64,000 bases of DNA from Sphagnum compactum (Eukaryota; Bryophyta; Sphagnopsida; Sphagnales), in contig OZ234498.1 in the NCBI GenBank assembly GCA_965153455.1, positions 4,030,001-4,094,000 of the forward strand, in the 5' to 3' direction. The stretch's first letter is position 1; each line of letters begins with the position of its first letter. Shown piece by piece: positions 1-11,317 of the stretch. Under the pieces are notes generated by a model. That model had not been told where the DNA came from, did not search any database, and saw only the letters and a list, made by a program, of their open reading frames with translations. The translations under genes and the position numbers were made by a program.

Positions 1-2298
1 TTTGAATGAGAAATAAGACATCATTATGTGATATTTAAAATTTTTTGAAAATAAAAATTATAAAGAAATTTTTAATGCGTCTTATTCTTAAACTCTTTAT
101 TTGATATTGTCCTATTCTTTTTTTTTTAATTCATCTACATTTTGCAATATGATTTTCATTAATGTCTATTAACACATGGATAACTAAAAACTTGACAATG
201 TTAAAATAATTAGGCCAATCATCAAACATTTAGTATCAAGAAGCATGGATCTATAGACATCCCATCATTTCTTGTGGTGTTCAAAGAGATGTTGCAACCC
301 TTCACTTGGTGCATATAATGTCATTCCAATTTGTCAAGAAATGTTCAAGATATGTCCTCTAGAGGTGATGGGAATAAGTGTTGGGTGATAATAGTTAAAA
401 CAATTTGTATTTTGGAACTTAAAATCTTTGAACATTGCTTTATCACAAATGAGTTCAAACTACAAAACTACAAGCTTGCACTCATAACTATGAAAATCTT
501 GTTAAAAGGACAAGAAATGAAAAAGACATGGCTAGTGTTCAGTGATGATCAATTCTATACAAATGTTGAATATGACTTACGTTTTAGAATTATTTAAGAA
601 TTTCAAAACATGTTGACTGCCACAATCCAAATAAATCACCTAATTGAGCTTTCACCTTGAGCTTTATACCGAAGTGATCCGTTTTTATTAGTCGTAAAAC
701 TTTGTATTTATATAATACTTGACTTTAATGCGTTTTAACTTACTTACCTATGTAATCTCCAGTCCTAGGGATAAGTGAATTCAATTTTTGAACTAGAACC
801 AAAGGCTGTTCAATTTGAAAATTTGCACCAAAAATGCACCAAAACCAGAACTATGAGATTTAAAAATTTGAAGAATTGAGCTCACACCTGCACCCCAAGT
901 ACCTACCCAGTGTGAAAACCACGACAGGAGGTTCTCTTAAAGGGAAGGAACCGACCAACTCTGGTTAGTAGTAAACCAGGACTCAGCATGAACCTTCTTA
1001 GGCTCTCTAAAGAACCGAATCACCAGTTGGTATTTTTCCAAAGCCTTGCTCATGAGATACCTAGATTTTTGTGCACATGAGGCCTGCATAAAGATGGTTG
1101 GCAGTAGCAGGGAATAAGTTCCCCGCATGATCAGATCTACATCTGCCTGGGAAAGTGTGAAGGCTGCTAGAATTTTTCAGTTTTACGAAAAACAGATATC
1201 AGGCTACGAAAGTGATTTATCCATGAGGACATCAAACAAGAGACACGACTGAAGAAGTTATCCACCTAGAGAGAGTACCTTGGCCACTTTGATACATGTT
1301 TATTGAATAATTAATTTTGAGGACTCCATTTTGACAAATGATGTATTCCCAAATATTTATTCTCATTATTTATTTTCCTTCAGAAAAAACATTTCTGATT
1401 TTTTTTTCAAAATTTCAAATTTTCTGAAAATATGTCATATAATTAACGTTGAACAAACCCAGGTACTGTATTAATGGGCATACAATAGATGGTCCACTGG
1501 CAGGTGCTGGCTCACTGTGGCCCTAGTTAGAACCAGTGTGGGGTGGGTATTAAGATTTCCCCCTGGGTATTTGTCAGTTTTTAGACATTATATATATATA
1601 TATATAAACACATAGTAGCCGGGTCTTACTTTCTCATAATCCTGGACCCCCACAACAGTCCTTCAACCATAAGCACAATTAGACCTTGAAACAAAGAAGA
1701 TAAGTACTTAGAGCTACAACTTAGTCCTTTGTTTTTCTTCAAAGAAACTTTATACTTAACAAGTAGTATGTGTCCTATGTTAATGAAAGCAAAATTCTTT
1801 CAAACATAAGGAGATTGGCAAAGCACAAAACACTTAGATCATCATTAGTCAAGGCCGCTTGGTCCTTTGTAGTGTTTCCAAAGGACAAATTTCCTTAACA
1901 ATGAGTATGTAGTCCTATGTTGAATGAAGGCAGTGCTTTGTCAACCATCAACACATTGGCCAGCTCATTACAAAGCATTGAGTACTTTGATAATCACCAA
2001 CATTATTTAATTTTCTAATTTATTATCAACCAAGTAATACACCAAGCACTTTAGTAGTGGAAATTTGTCTAATATTGCATTACCAAGGACTGTCACAATT
2101 TAAATCACTAAGTATTCCGATATGTGCCAACTACTTGGATTCAACACATGTAGAATGCAGCTTTATTGAAAACTTGATTCTAATTCAAATGAATTCAACA
2201 TTATTATTTCTAACTTCATTACTACAAAATGTGGGTGCAGTTCATTAGTCTTGTTCACTAGACTAGTGAATTCACTGCTTCCCCACTAGTCCCCGTTC
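1..2298. other. No recognisable gene; AT-rich intergenic DNA
   Basis: I see no protein family in any frame. Open frames here are short (under 90 residues) and lack codon structure. The stretch contains a short TA microsatellite near 1.6 kb. It ends at the first base of the copia-like LTR, so some of it may be older decayed repeat that I cannot identify. Confidence 0.6.
1589..1606. repeat. (TA)n microsatellite
   Basis: Nine uninterrupted TA units lie in AT-rich intergenic sequence. No gene association is visible. Confidence 0.9.
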
Positions 2299-2612
2299 TG
2301 TTGAGAATTCAAGCTCAACTAGTTAGGTTTCATTGTTATTGGAGTAGGAAAATAATTAGGTTACTTTCACAAGGTTGAATTACTTTCTTTACTTATATTA
2401 GTTTGGTTATTTGTTGTTTGGTCTTTTAGTTAAATACCTTGGTGTTGATGGTTTGGTTCTCTCTTTTCTTCATTGCACAAGTTTGTGTATTTCATGTGAC
2501 AAGAACCTTAAGGAGTTCTTGATGTTATGTTTCGTGTTGTGAACATCATGTTTTAGTTTTCTTTCAAAAAATATTTATGTTTGCATTTGACTAAATCTCC
2601 TATTTGTTAACA
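2299..2612 (+). repeat. Probable copia 5' LTR
   Basis: This block of about 314 bp starts TGTTGAGAATTC and ends TTAACA directly before the primer-binding site. The length is normal for plant copia LTRs. With only one copy in the window, the left boundary is inferred from the terminal TG. Confidence 0.55.
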
Positions 2613-2626
2613 TGGTATTAGAGCTT
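2613..2626 (+). promoter_or_regulatory. Copia primer-binding site (initiator tRNA-Met)
   Basis: The bases TGGTATTAGAGCTT follow the LTR directly and match, with one change, the usual plant site TGGTATCAGAGC, which pairs with the 3' end of initiator tRNA-Met to prime minus-strand DNA synthesis. Confidence 0.8.
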
Positions 2627-3850
2627 AGGTTGTTTGATGAGAAGATTGAAAAAGATCTAGAGCTAGAAAGTCTCTAGAATTAGAGCTTGAAAGCCTCTAG
2701 TAATATCATAGGAGTTTGTCAAGTGCAAAAGAGAAACGGGGAAAGGAAAGAATGTGAAGAGAAAGAAGAGAAAAGAAAAGAGGTGAGAGGAGATCAACAT
2801 ATCAAAGGTTATGGAAGTCATATCTTTAAATCTAGATCTAGATTTACTGTGAAAAGATCTTGAAGTGAAACGTGGAGAGATTATAGAAGACTATGAGACG
2901 CTTTTATTCTCAAATTTTCAAAAGAAAAAAATATGTTTTTTGAGAGTTATGAGCTTTTGAAAACTCTGTGCCAAATTTGGTTTTTTGGTCATATCTCCTT
3001 TGTTTGAGCTTTTTTGGATCTGAAGCTTTAAAGATCTTATAGATCATAAAGGAATATATATGTGAGAGAAATTTCATCTCATTTGGATATGTATTGAGAA
3101 AGATCCAAGTATCTAAATTTTCAACCTTAGTTTTAAAGTCAGTTTTATTTGAAAGTGATAACACTTTGTGATCATCATCAATAGAGTTAAAATTTTATGC
3201 ATATATGAAAGACATATATTTAATGTGTTTCCCAAAATCTCAAGGAGTTTAAAGTTGCTGAGAGCGAGTTGTAAGTCATTTTGTGTTCAGGTCCCAATTG
3301 TGTTCAGGTGATTTCAAGGAAGTAGTAAGATCTCTCATGTTATGAAGTTAAATGAGCTGAAATTTTGAGAGACGGTAGAAGACATATTTTTTCATGTTTT
3401 CGCAAAATTTCAGAACGATCCAAGGTCATATGTGAACGGTGTAGCTTTGTAAAGTTGTTGTGACAAAAGTTTACATTGAGAAGACATCAAAACAAAGTTT
3501 TGAAGTGGAGCAAATACAACTTGGGAGAACTTGAAAGAAGGAGTTTGAAGATTGGGAAGCACAAAATACATTATCAAGACCTTTATACAAAAGTTTGGTA
3601 TGTAATCATGTACTTAATACCATACAAAATATTATAAGAGATACGTACATATATGTAAAACCTATGTATAGTATATAATTTCGTATAATACTCAAGACAT
3701 ACATACATATGCAAGGTCCATCTTGTTCAACCCTAGCCCTAATCCTAGAAACCTACGGAAGGAAAACCCTAATCTTAATCCTAGAAACCCAAGGAAGGAA
3801 ATGAAATATTTTGTGAAACCCCAAGAAGACATTGAGAGTGGTCTTGAGAG
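2627..3850 (+). other. Long untranslated leader of the copia element
   Basis: About 1.2 kb separate the primer site from the gag start, with many stops in every frame and purine-rich stretches. It has no recognisable coding content. A leader this long is larger than usual for copia elements and may include an old insertion. Confidence 0.5.
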
Positions 3851-4283
3851 ATGGCAGACGGTCTTTTTCAAATTGCAATTGACAAATTAGATAAGAACAA
3901 TTTCCAAGTGTGGACATTTAGGATTATGAATTTCTTGATGGGGAAAGGTTATTGGGAGTTCATAACTGGTGATAAGAAAGAACCTCCTCTCCCAGAAAAC
4001 CCCACACAACAACAAATTCAAGCCAATAAAACTTGGCATGAAAAAGCAAGGAAAATCTTGTATTGGCTTTCTATGAGTGTGTCCGATTCCATGATTGTGC
4101 ATAGTCAAGATGCACAATCACCCAAGCAAGCTTGGGATACATTGGTGAAGATGTATAGCACTAATACACAAGCTCGCAAAATGTAGCTCAAACAAAAGTT
4201 ACATAATCCACAGAAAAACAAGATGAACATCAGTGACTATTCTACAAAGGTGAAAAAACTTGCAAATGCTATTGCATCTATAG
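3851..4283 (+). pseudogene. Copia gag (UBN2-type) fragment
   Basis: Gag is the capsid protein of the retrotransposon. The frame begins MADGLFQIAIDKL and carries the copia gag signature: the segment around LDKNNFQVWTFRI, then a Trp-rich region (W at ENW-like positions, KTWHEKARKILYWL), then SPKQAWDTLVKMY. A TAG at 4184-4186 falls where related gags have Gln (context ARKM-stop-LKQKL), consistent with CAG to TAG. The frame then continues with NISDYSTKVKKLANAIASI until it is cut at 4283 by the chromovirus LTR. The zinc knuckle and all of pol are missing, so the fragment cannot be functional. Confidence 0.8.
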
Positions 4284-5107
4284 TGATGCGCCCCCAAGTT
4301 CCTTGTTAGACCCAAAAAGGGTCCAACTATGTTAAAGAGCGGAAGTAATTGGAACTTGGTGCCACTCCTAGCTTCCAGCACTAAAGGGGGTGAGAGGGGC
4401 GTGCTGAAAGCTCCGGGATTAGACTAGGAAGAAGGACAACGTATTTAGTTACTCGGTCCTGCATCAAAACCAACCAACAAGTTGGTTAGTTCACATTCAG
4501 AATCACTCTTGGTGTTCGGACAAGCCACGAGCAACACGGACGGACTCACTTGACTCACCACGGTCTGGACTCGGGGGAAGCCACCACCTTCCCCCATATA
4601 GTGTTCTCTGCATTTGCCCACGGCACCTACATCCGAATGGCTTTTTGTCCCGGGACTCCCAAGGAGGAGTCCCGAAACTATCCCAGTTTGGACTCCCGGG
4701 ACTTTGGAAGCTCATAACTCCTAGTTTAGACCTTTGATTGGGATGAGGTCTAAAGCAAACTTGTAGCTCTTCTCAAGAGCTTTCCAAAGGTGTGTCGCAC
4801 TCCACCTGCACACACCGGGTTTGGGTCGATTCCTGACTTTTAGTGGTCGGGAGTCAAACTGGCAGTTTGACTCCCGACCCTTCTTTCGACCATAACTTGT
4901 GCTGCAGACGTTTGAATGGCTCATGCAAGGCCATTTTCGACATTTAAAATTCAAGACCTTTCCAATGGTATAAAGAACACCTTAATGTAAGGTGTTTTGA
5001 CCCCTGAAATCAAGCTCTGAATTTTTGAGAGTCTCGGAGGACTCCAAGTTCCCACTTTTGGGAGTGTGAGTTTCATCCTCACACTTGCCTCAAAGTGGGA
5101 TTGCGAC
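4284..5107 (-). repeat. Chromovirus 3' LTR (left copy on the plus strand)
   Basis: This 824-bp repeat aligns along its full length with 9263-10080, and most differences are transitions. It reads TGATGCGCCCCC at one end and TTGCGACA at the other on the plus strand. Relative to the element it is the downstream LTR, because the purine tract abuts it at 5108. Confidence 0.93.
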
Positions 5108-5120
5108 ACTCTCCCCCACT
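5108..5120 (-). promoter_or_regulatory. Chromovirus polypurine tract
   Basis: On the minus strand AGTGGGGGAGAG lies immediately before the 3' LTR, as expected for the primer of plus-strand DNA synthesis. A similar block of about 40 bp (CTCTGCCCCACTAAAAGAAA on the plus strand) recurs at 5866, which suggests a duplicated pre-LTR segment. Confidence 0.7.
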
Positions 5121-5930
5121 AGAAGAAAAGGTCAATGTCCTCATTGACACTTTGAATTTTCTCTCACAATTGCAATTGCTTTCTTTTGGATCCTTGGCCA
5201 TCTTTTGCCGACTTTTGCGCCTCGGACCTTGTCCCAAGCTAACTTAGGTGTCCCCAAGTTTCCAACACTTTCTTGATAAGTCCAAGAGGGTCTCCTAAAA
5301 ACCCTCTCCCAATGTTTCGTCAAAAGAGGACTAAACTAGCCTAATTTGACGAAGCCCCTCATTTGGGAGGAACTTTTCCATTCCAATCATGAGGAACTCA
5401 AGTCAAGTCTACTCTGGACCTAAGCTACTTGACATGACTCCTTTCCCAATCTCGCGCCTTGGTCACAACAACGAAGCCTTAACTAAAAAGTTTGCTTATC
5501 AAGGTACGAGAAGCAACATTTGGGTTTTGCCAAAACCCAAGTCCCAAGTTACACGATTAAAGTACGCAAACGGGGTCATGACTTCCCGCGTTGGCCGCCA
5601 CTACCAACCAACCCTTTGGGATGCACTTAAAGCATGTGCATGTCCCCGCAAGCTCACCTTGCTTACCTCCTCTTTTGGGGCCAAGTTTCTTTAACCCCAA
5701 AGTAGGAGTCCGATTTTGATTTGGGCCTACACAAGATAGTTCCATTTGTCCAATGCCATTTGACAACCCTATTTGCACTTATACAAAGTTCTTGTGATAC
5801 AATTTGTTGGAAGTTTTTAGCCTTTATTTCACTTGCAACTTGATGTGGTACATTTTATGTGACACTCTGCCCCACTAAAAGAAAGGTGATGTCTTCATCA
5901 CGTTCTACGTCTTTTTTTTGCTAGTCTAGT
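5121..5930 (-). other. Chromovirus 3' non-coding region
   Basis: About 800 bp lie between the chromodomain remnant and the polypurine tract. The open frames here are short and match no domain. The block near 5866 resembles the purine-tract sequence at 5108, so part of this interval could be an inserted or duplicated pre-LTR segment. Confidence 0.5.
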
Positions 5931-5933
5931 GTG

Positions 5934-7019
5934 GAATTCTTCTATGGCTTCTTGGGCATGTTCCATATCGAATTCATTCACCCAATAAGCCTCTATTGGA
6001 TGGTATCCTTTCTATTTAACTAAGTATTCCCGCTCTCGTCCTCTTAATTGCCTTGACTTGAGCACGGCCTCCACCTCAAACTTTGGTTCATTATGAACCA
6101 AGTTAGGTGGGGGCCTTGAGTTCTGCTCTCAATTAGGCCTTGAGGCATCACGGGAGACCGGCTTCAAAAGAGAAACATGAAATGTGGGATGAACTCTAAG
6201 ATTTTTCGGTAGTTCTAACTTATAAGTGTCGGAAAGTTTCTTTTCCAACACTTTGAATGGGCCCGCATATGGGCCCAAGAACTTATGACTTAAACCTTCT
6301 GGCAACCGGAAGTTCTTGATGTTCAACCACACTTCGTCCCCTTCTTGAAACTTTACCTCTTGTCGGGACTTGTCCGCAAAATCCTTGTACTTCTTGTGCA
6401 CCTTTTCTAAGTTGGCCTTGGCAACCTCCCATAAGCGGCGCCTTTCTTCATCAAGTTGTGTGACCATTGGCACATCCTCATTTGCATTACTCGGGGGTTG
6501 TCTTTGTGTTGCCCAAGTCATGGGCACAATTAGTGACTTGCCCATCACCATTTGAAATGGGGTGGACCCAATTGCGGAATGTTCCGAATTGTTGTAACAA
6601 AACTCGGCTAACTCCAAATGGTCCACCCAATCTTGTTGGTTCGTTGCCACATAATTCCTTAAAAATTGTTGGATCACCAAGTTGACCCTCTCGGTTTGTC
6701 CATCGGTTTGGGGGCGGAACGAAGTACTCATCTTGAGTTCCGACCCCATACGCTTCCACAAGGTTCGCCAAAACTTGTTTGTGAACTTTGGGTCTCGATC
6801 CGAAACTATGTCCTTTGGGAGGCCATGGTGCTTGAAGAGATGTGTGAAGAACAACCTACCTATCTCTTGGGCCGTGGCGTCATCCTTTATGGGAATGAAG
6901 TGTGCCATCTTATTAAATCGATCCACCATCACCATGATGGCATCAAAGCCCCTTGATGGGGGCAAGCTTACCATGAAATCCATGGACACACTTTCCCACG
7001 GCCCTTCGGGAATTGGCAA
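5934..7019 (-). pseudogene. Chromovirus integrase core plus chromodomain remnant
   Basis: Integrase joins retroelement cDNA to host DNA, and the chromodomain targets insertion to modified chromatin. The 296-residue frame (7019 to 6129) starts at the core: first Asp in SVSMDFMVSLP, second in VSDRDPKF, Glu in DGQTERVN, followed by the C-terminal FLGPYAGPFKVL and HPTFHVSLLKP segments. After a stop near 6128, the same frame continues with a chromodomain-like stretch (FEVEAVLKSRQLRGRE, then YLVK-stop-KGY, where Trp is expected) to about 5934. The HHCC domain expected upstream is missing: sequence jumps from an RNase H-integrase linker ([14 protein letters not shown], 7092-7130, in another frame) almost directly to the core. 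Confidence 0.85.
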
Positions 7020-7091
7020 AGGTTGCTAGTCGAACTTCCTTTTGAAGTTCCGTCTCTCCCACATACACCACTCTAAGTTGGTGTTTTCGGC

Positions 7092-8999
7092 TCAATGCAT
7101 CGGGCACATCTCCTTTCCGAGCTTGTGCCGGATGTCCACATTGAACAATGCCAATGTGTTTTGCCATTTCACTTGTTTTGATGACAACTTGGGTTGAGTG
7201 GCAAAGTACTTCAAGGTCACATTATCGATCCAAACCACCACATCCTTGGAGCCTATATAATGGCCCCAAGTCTTGAGACAATGTGTGACCGCCCACATTT
7301 CCTTCTCGTGTGTTGGCCACCTTCGCTCCGTCTCACTCAACTTCTTGCTTTCAAATGCCACCGGTCTTCCTTCTTGCACTAGGACTCCTCCAATTGCAAA
7401 GTCGGAGGCATCGAAATGGATCTCAAAATCTTTGTCAAAGTTGGGCAACTTCAACACTGGCGCCTTCACCAAAATGCCTTTCAAGGTCTCAAAGGTTTCG
7501 TTGCATGCTCCTTCCCATTCAAAAGTGACGGTGGACTTCTTCAAGAGGTTTGTCAAGCGTGCGGTTATCTTCGCAAAGTTCTTGATGAACTTGCAATAAT
7601 AGGAAGCCAATCCTAAGAAGGATCTCAAGGCCGGAACCGACTTAGGCGGTTCCCAATCCAAAATTGCCTTGACCTTGTGATCATCCATCTTCAAACCTTT
7701 TTGAGTTATCCTATGTCCAAGGAAATCCACTTCCGTCACCTCGAATTCGCACTTGTCAAGCTTGGCATACAACTTGTTTTCCCTTAGCCTTTGGAACACC
7801 TTGCGGAGGTGCTCCGCATGTTCTTCCAAGGAGCCATTATAGATCAAAATCTCGTCTATGTAGACGACCACAAAGTCATCAAGCCATTCCTGGAAAATAT
7901 CATTCATGAGTGCGCAAAATGTGGCGGGTGCATTGGTGAGCCCAAAGGGCATTACCAAGAACTCATATGAGCCATACCTTGTGCGGTAAGCAGTCTTTTC
8001 TTCATCCCCTTCCGCAATCTGAATTTGATAATACCCCGACCGTAAGTCAATCCTATTAAACACCTTGGCTCCCGAGAGTCGATCAAATAGATCATCGATT
8101 CGAAGCAAAGGATACCGATTCTTCACCGTTGCCTTGTTGAGGGCTCTATAATCCACACACATCCTCAACGCCCCATTCCCCATTTTGGACTTGGGAAAAT
8201 CTTTGGAGTAATGTCCCACTGCGTTGTAATTGAAACATGTTCCTTTGGGTTTCACCCCAAAATCTCCCTTGGGTTGGCTCGCTTTAAAAGGAGCCCCCTT
8301 CTTCACAAAGTTCCCTTTAGGTTTGAACCCCGAGCCTTGGAATTGTTTGGGCTTATCCTTTGTTGGGCTTCCTTGCCCTCGGTTCCATTCTCCCTCATGC
8401 CTTGGCTTCTTGTGAAGGAACTTATTGTCCTTTTTGAACCCGGATTTTTCGCTCCGTCGCACATCCGAGAAACCTTCCACTTTTGTGATGGCTTCGGATA
8501 ATGAAGAGGGCCAATTCTCCTCAAAATTTCGCTTGGCCCAAGTTGTAAGCCCCATCACAAATTGGCACACACGGTCCAGCTCATGCATGTGCCGGATCTC
8601 AAACATGAGTTCGGAATAAGCCTTCACATATTGCCTCAAGTTTTCGTTTATGGCATTCACAAGGTCATGGAGTTTGCACCTCGAGATGTAGTCAGAGTTC
8701 CTTGGGACAAATTCGGTCTCAACGTGGTCCTTGAAGAACTCCCAAGTGTAGCCATGGTTCTTCCCCTCCTCTTGTCTCACTGTCCTCCACCATGTGGCGG
8801 CAAAGCCTTTCAAGTAGGATTGGGCAAGTTCCACGGCCGAATGTCGTTCGACCTTGGCGGCATGTATATTATCCTCCATTTTCGCAAGCCAAGCATCCAC
8901 AACTTTTCGATCACGGGCACCATCAAAGTTCCCGGGTTTGGCCGGTTGAAATCTCGAATCTTTGGATTGACCCCCCTTTGAGGGCCGCAACCAACTCAC
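7092..8999 (-). pseudogene. Chromovirus gag / reverse transcriptase / RNase H, protease deleted
   Basis: One 635-residue frame fuses gag to reverse transcriptase. Residues about 15-190 are the gypsy gag capsid ([27 protein letters not shown]). A zinc knuckle near residue 255 reads [14 protein letters not shown], with two of the expected Cys replaced by Tyr and Phe. It is followed at once by reverse transcriptase starting at [12 protein letters not shown], so protease and the beginning of reverse transcriptase are deleted. The catalytic motif is YIDE rather than YIDD. RNase H follows ([33 protein letters not shown]) up to KLGKEM, where the frame breaks. Canonical elements of this type encode roughly twice this length of gag-pol, so this copy depends on others for mobility, if it is mobile at all. 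Confidence 0.88.
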
Positions 9000-9245
9000 T
9001 GAAGTCGGGCCTATTCATTTTGAGGAGGACTTCCAGATGTTCCGAGGTGAATGAGACCGAGCTCCGTTGCTCTTCCTCATTTTCAGGCTCATCTTGGTCC
9101 TCCCGGGGTCTTGGTTCCTCCTCCCCAATTGATTCTGATGGGACTACTTGGTCTTGACGGGTTCTTCCAACATGGTCTCTTGTGCTTGCTTACGGTTCTT
9201 CTTGGGTGCCATCCGAAACTCCCAAGAAGTGAATCGATCTCAACC
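9000..9245 (-). other. Chromovirus leader and gag N-terminal remnant
   Basis: Between the primer site and the long gag frame, the minus strand reads a gag-like N-terminus with acidic, Glu-rich composition in shifted frames. It is too short and broken to call separately. Confidence 0.4.
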
Positions 9246-9260
9246 AGAGCTCTGATACCA
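9246..9260 (-). promoter_or_regulatory. Chromovirus primer-binding site (initiator tRNA-Met)
   Basis: On the minus strand TGGTATCAGAGCTCT lies two bases inside the 5' LTR, matching the usual initiator tRNA-Met complement of plant LTR elements. This fixes the minus orientation of the element. Confidence 0.9.
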
Positions 9261-9262
9261 CG

Positions 9263-10080
9263 TGACGTGCCCCCAAGTTCCTTGTTAGACCCAAAAAGGG
9301 TCCAACTATGTTAAAGAGCGGAAGTAGTTGGAACTTGGTGCTGCTCCCAGCTTCCAGCACTAAAGGGGGTGACAGGGGCGTGCTGAAAGCTCCGGGATTA
9401 GACTAGGAAGAGGGACAACGTATTTAGTTACTCGGTCTTGCATCAAAACCAACCAACAAGTTGGTTAGATCATTTTCAGAATCACTCTTAGTGTTGGGAC
9501 AAGCCACGGGCAACATGGACTCACTTGACTCACCACGGCCCGGACTCGGGGGAAGCCACCACCTTCTCCCATGTAGTGTTCTCTGCGTTTGCCCATGGCA
9601 CCTACATCCGAATGGCTTTTTGTCCTGGGACTCCCAAGGAGGAGTCCCGAAACTGTCCCGATTTGGACTCCCAGGACTTTGGAAGCTCATAACTCCCAGC
9701 TTAGACCTTTGATTGGGATGAGGTATAAAGAAAACTTATAGCCCTCCTCAAGAGCTTTCCAACAGTGTGTTGCATTCCACCTGCACACAACGGGATCAGG
9801 TTGATTCCTGACTTTTAGTGGTCGAAAGTCAAACTGCCAGTTTGACTCCCGGCCCTTCTTTCGACCATAACTTGTGCTGCATATGTTTAAATGGCTCATG
9901 CAAGGCCATTTTCAACATTTACACTTCAAGACCTTTCCAACGATATAAAGAACACTTCAATGCAAGGTGTTTTGACCCCTACAATCAAGCTTTGAGTTTT
10001 TGAGAGTCCCGGACTCCAAGTTCCCACTTTTGGGAGTGTGAATTTCATCTTCACACTTGCCTCAAAGTGGGGTTGCAACA
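9263..10080 (-). repeat. Chromovirus 5' LTR (right copy on the plus strand)
   Basis: This 818-bp partner of 4284-5107 reads TGACGTGCCCCC at the left and GTTGCAACA at the right. The base after its right end starts the coding remnant of a different gypsy element. Confidence 0.93.
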
Positions 10081-11305
10081 CTACTACACCACAAGGTGTT
10101 AGGGCATCAAATTCTCGTGTCCCAGGGGTACATGTACATCAAGAAAACACACAATTTTCCATTGAACAGCTTATGGAGTGCCAACTTCAAATGCATGAAG
10201 TGGCGCAAAAGCTTGTGAGTACACCGTTGTTTAGTTTTCAAGATTTGAAGCTAAGCACCAGGGACATAATTGCAGTAGTAAAGGATACCCTGAACACTAC
10301 ATTAGGTCCTCTACCAATCCCTGATCCACATGCTATAGGGGTCCCATCCAACACCTTGGAGAGACATTCGATTGGCTCACGTGTTGCAGATGGTGTTCGT
10401 AATCTAGTCATTAGTTCTAACATGGCTAAACTAGTGGGCTTTCCTACCTTTGATTCTACATTCACATATCAGAAGCGAGCTAAGAACACCTCACTTGTCG
10501 ATTTGTTACTCAACAAAGGCCTTGTGGATAGCCATTTTCTCCACAAAGTCTCGCACTCATTTCCGAAGGTGGTGCCTAGTGAGAGAACTTCCATCGCCAC
10601 CGGAGTTGCCATTGTCGATAATACTGAATCAGCAATCCAAGTGGGAGGACATACACCCAAAGTGGTACTTCTTGATACAAGTGCCCAACCAGTGATTCTT
10701 GGAGTTCAATTCGCCACGAAGATGAACAAGCTTGACTCCAAATTACGGAAATCTATGTGGCGAATTCGCACTGCTAGTGGGAACATAAAGAGGTACTTGG
10801 GGAGAGCTCGGATTTGATTGCACTGAACTTCAATGACGGTATAAATCAGGAGCTTTGCCCACAGGTCAGATGTTTTGTCACCAATGCCACCAGTTACGAT
10901 GTGTTCATTGGGCAAAAGGCCCTGTTTCCACGAGGCTTCATAATTGACAACTAGTTCGAGCATGCGTACTATCGAGTGGATTGGGAGACTAATGGCCACA
11001 TCCTGGGATACATACCCCTTGATTTACATAGGAACCATAGTCCTATAGTTCACCATTGTATGCTCAAGGAAACACACACCATTTCCTACATCCAACAAAC
11101 TAGCCACGAGTGGATAGAGGGAGATGAAGAGGAGACAGCTTACGCCCAAGCTATTGAAAGCTTAAGGGTGGTTCCTACGGACATTCAACACAGACCAAAG
11201 GTTTTACAGAAGTTCAAAGTAGCCCACGAGCCCTTGGTCAAAGCTCTGTCTAATTTTGAAAACATGGAGAACAATGGCGAACCGATTAAGCCAGTATTTC
11301 GTTAG
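10081..11305 (+). pseudogene. Gypsy gag end, protease and post-protease linker
   Basis: The frame from 10081 to 10817 carries a Gln-rich gag tail (EQLMECQLQMHEVAQKL) and then a retropepsin-like block VVLLDTSAQPVILGVQFA around 10655-10715, where the usual DTGA is DTSA. After a frame change near 10800 the polyprotein continues (FIGQKALFPRGF, an in-frame TAG near 10951, then HILGYIPLDLHRNHSP, WIEGDEEETAYAQA) to a TAG at 11303-11305. This frame, interrupted by two stops, runs straight into the methyltransferase domain. The linker of about 150 residues has no domain I recognise; it is probably the link between protease and methyltransferase. Confidence 0.75.
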
Positions 11306-11317
11306 TTAATCACCTAG

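Larger units (their letters stand above)
2299..4283 (+). mobile_element. Ty1/copia LTR retrotransposon, 5' part only
   Basis: The order is LTR (TGTTGAGAATTC... to ...TTAACA), primer-binding site complementary to initiator tRNA-Met, a long leader of about 1.2 kb, then a gag frame with the copia UBN2-type signature. Everything downstream (gag C-terminus, protease, integrase, reverse transcriptase, RNase H, 3' LTR) is absent. The sequence stops abruptly in gag where the LTR of a different element (a chromovirus) begins. Either the chromovirus inserted here and the rest was lost, or an inter-element recombination joined two loci. The LTR boundaries rest on the TG...CA ends and the adjacent primer site, because no second copia LTR is available for comparison. 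Confidence 0.75.
4284..10080 (-). mobile_element. Ty3/gypsy chromovirus, internally deleted, minus strand
   Basis: Two direct repeats (4284-5107 and 9263-10080), each TG...CA on the plus strand, bracket a minus-strand gag-pol. A primer site (9246-9260) lies inside the right LTR and a purine tract inside the left LTR, which fixes the orientation. Coding content in order: gag, degenerate zinc knuckle, reverse transcriptase, RNase H, integrase core, chromodomain. Protease with the start of reverse transcriptase, and the HHCC zinc-binding part of integrase, are both deleted. Stops and frame changes interrupt the rest. The five bases outside the two LTRs do not match (TATAG and CTACT), so no target-site duplication supports a simple insertion. 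It is non-autonomous. Confidence 0.9.

Noticed and set aside
5389-5778. Open frames of 101 (plus) and 73 (minus) residues
   Set aside because: They lie in the chromovirus 3' non-coding region and match no retroelement or host domain.
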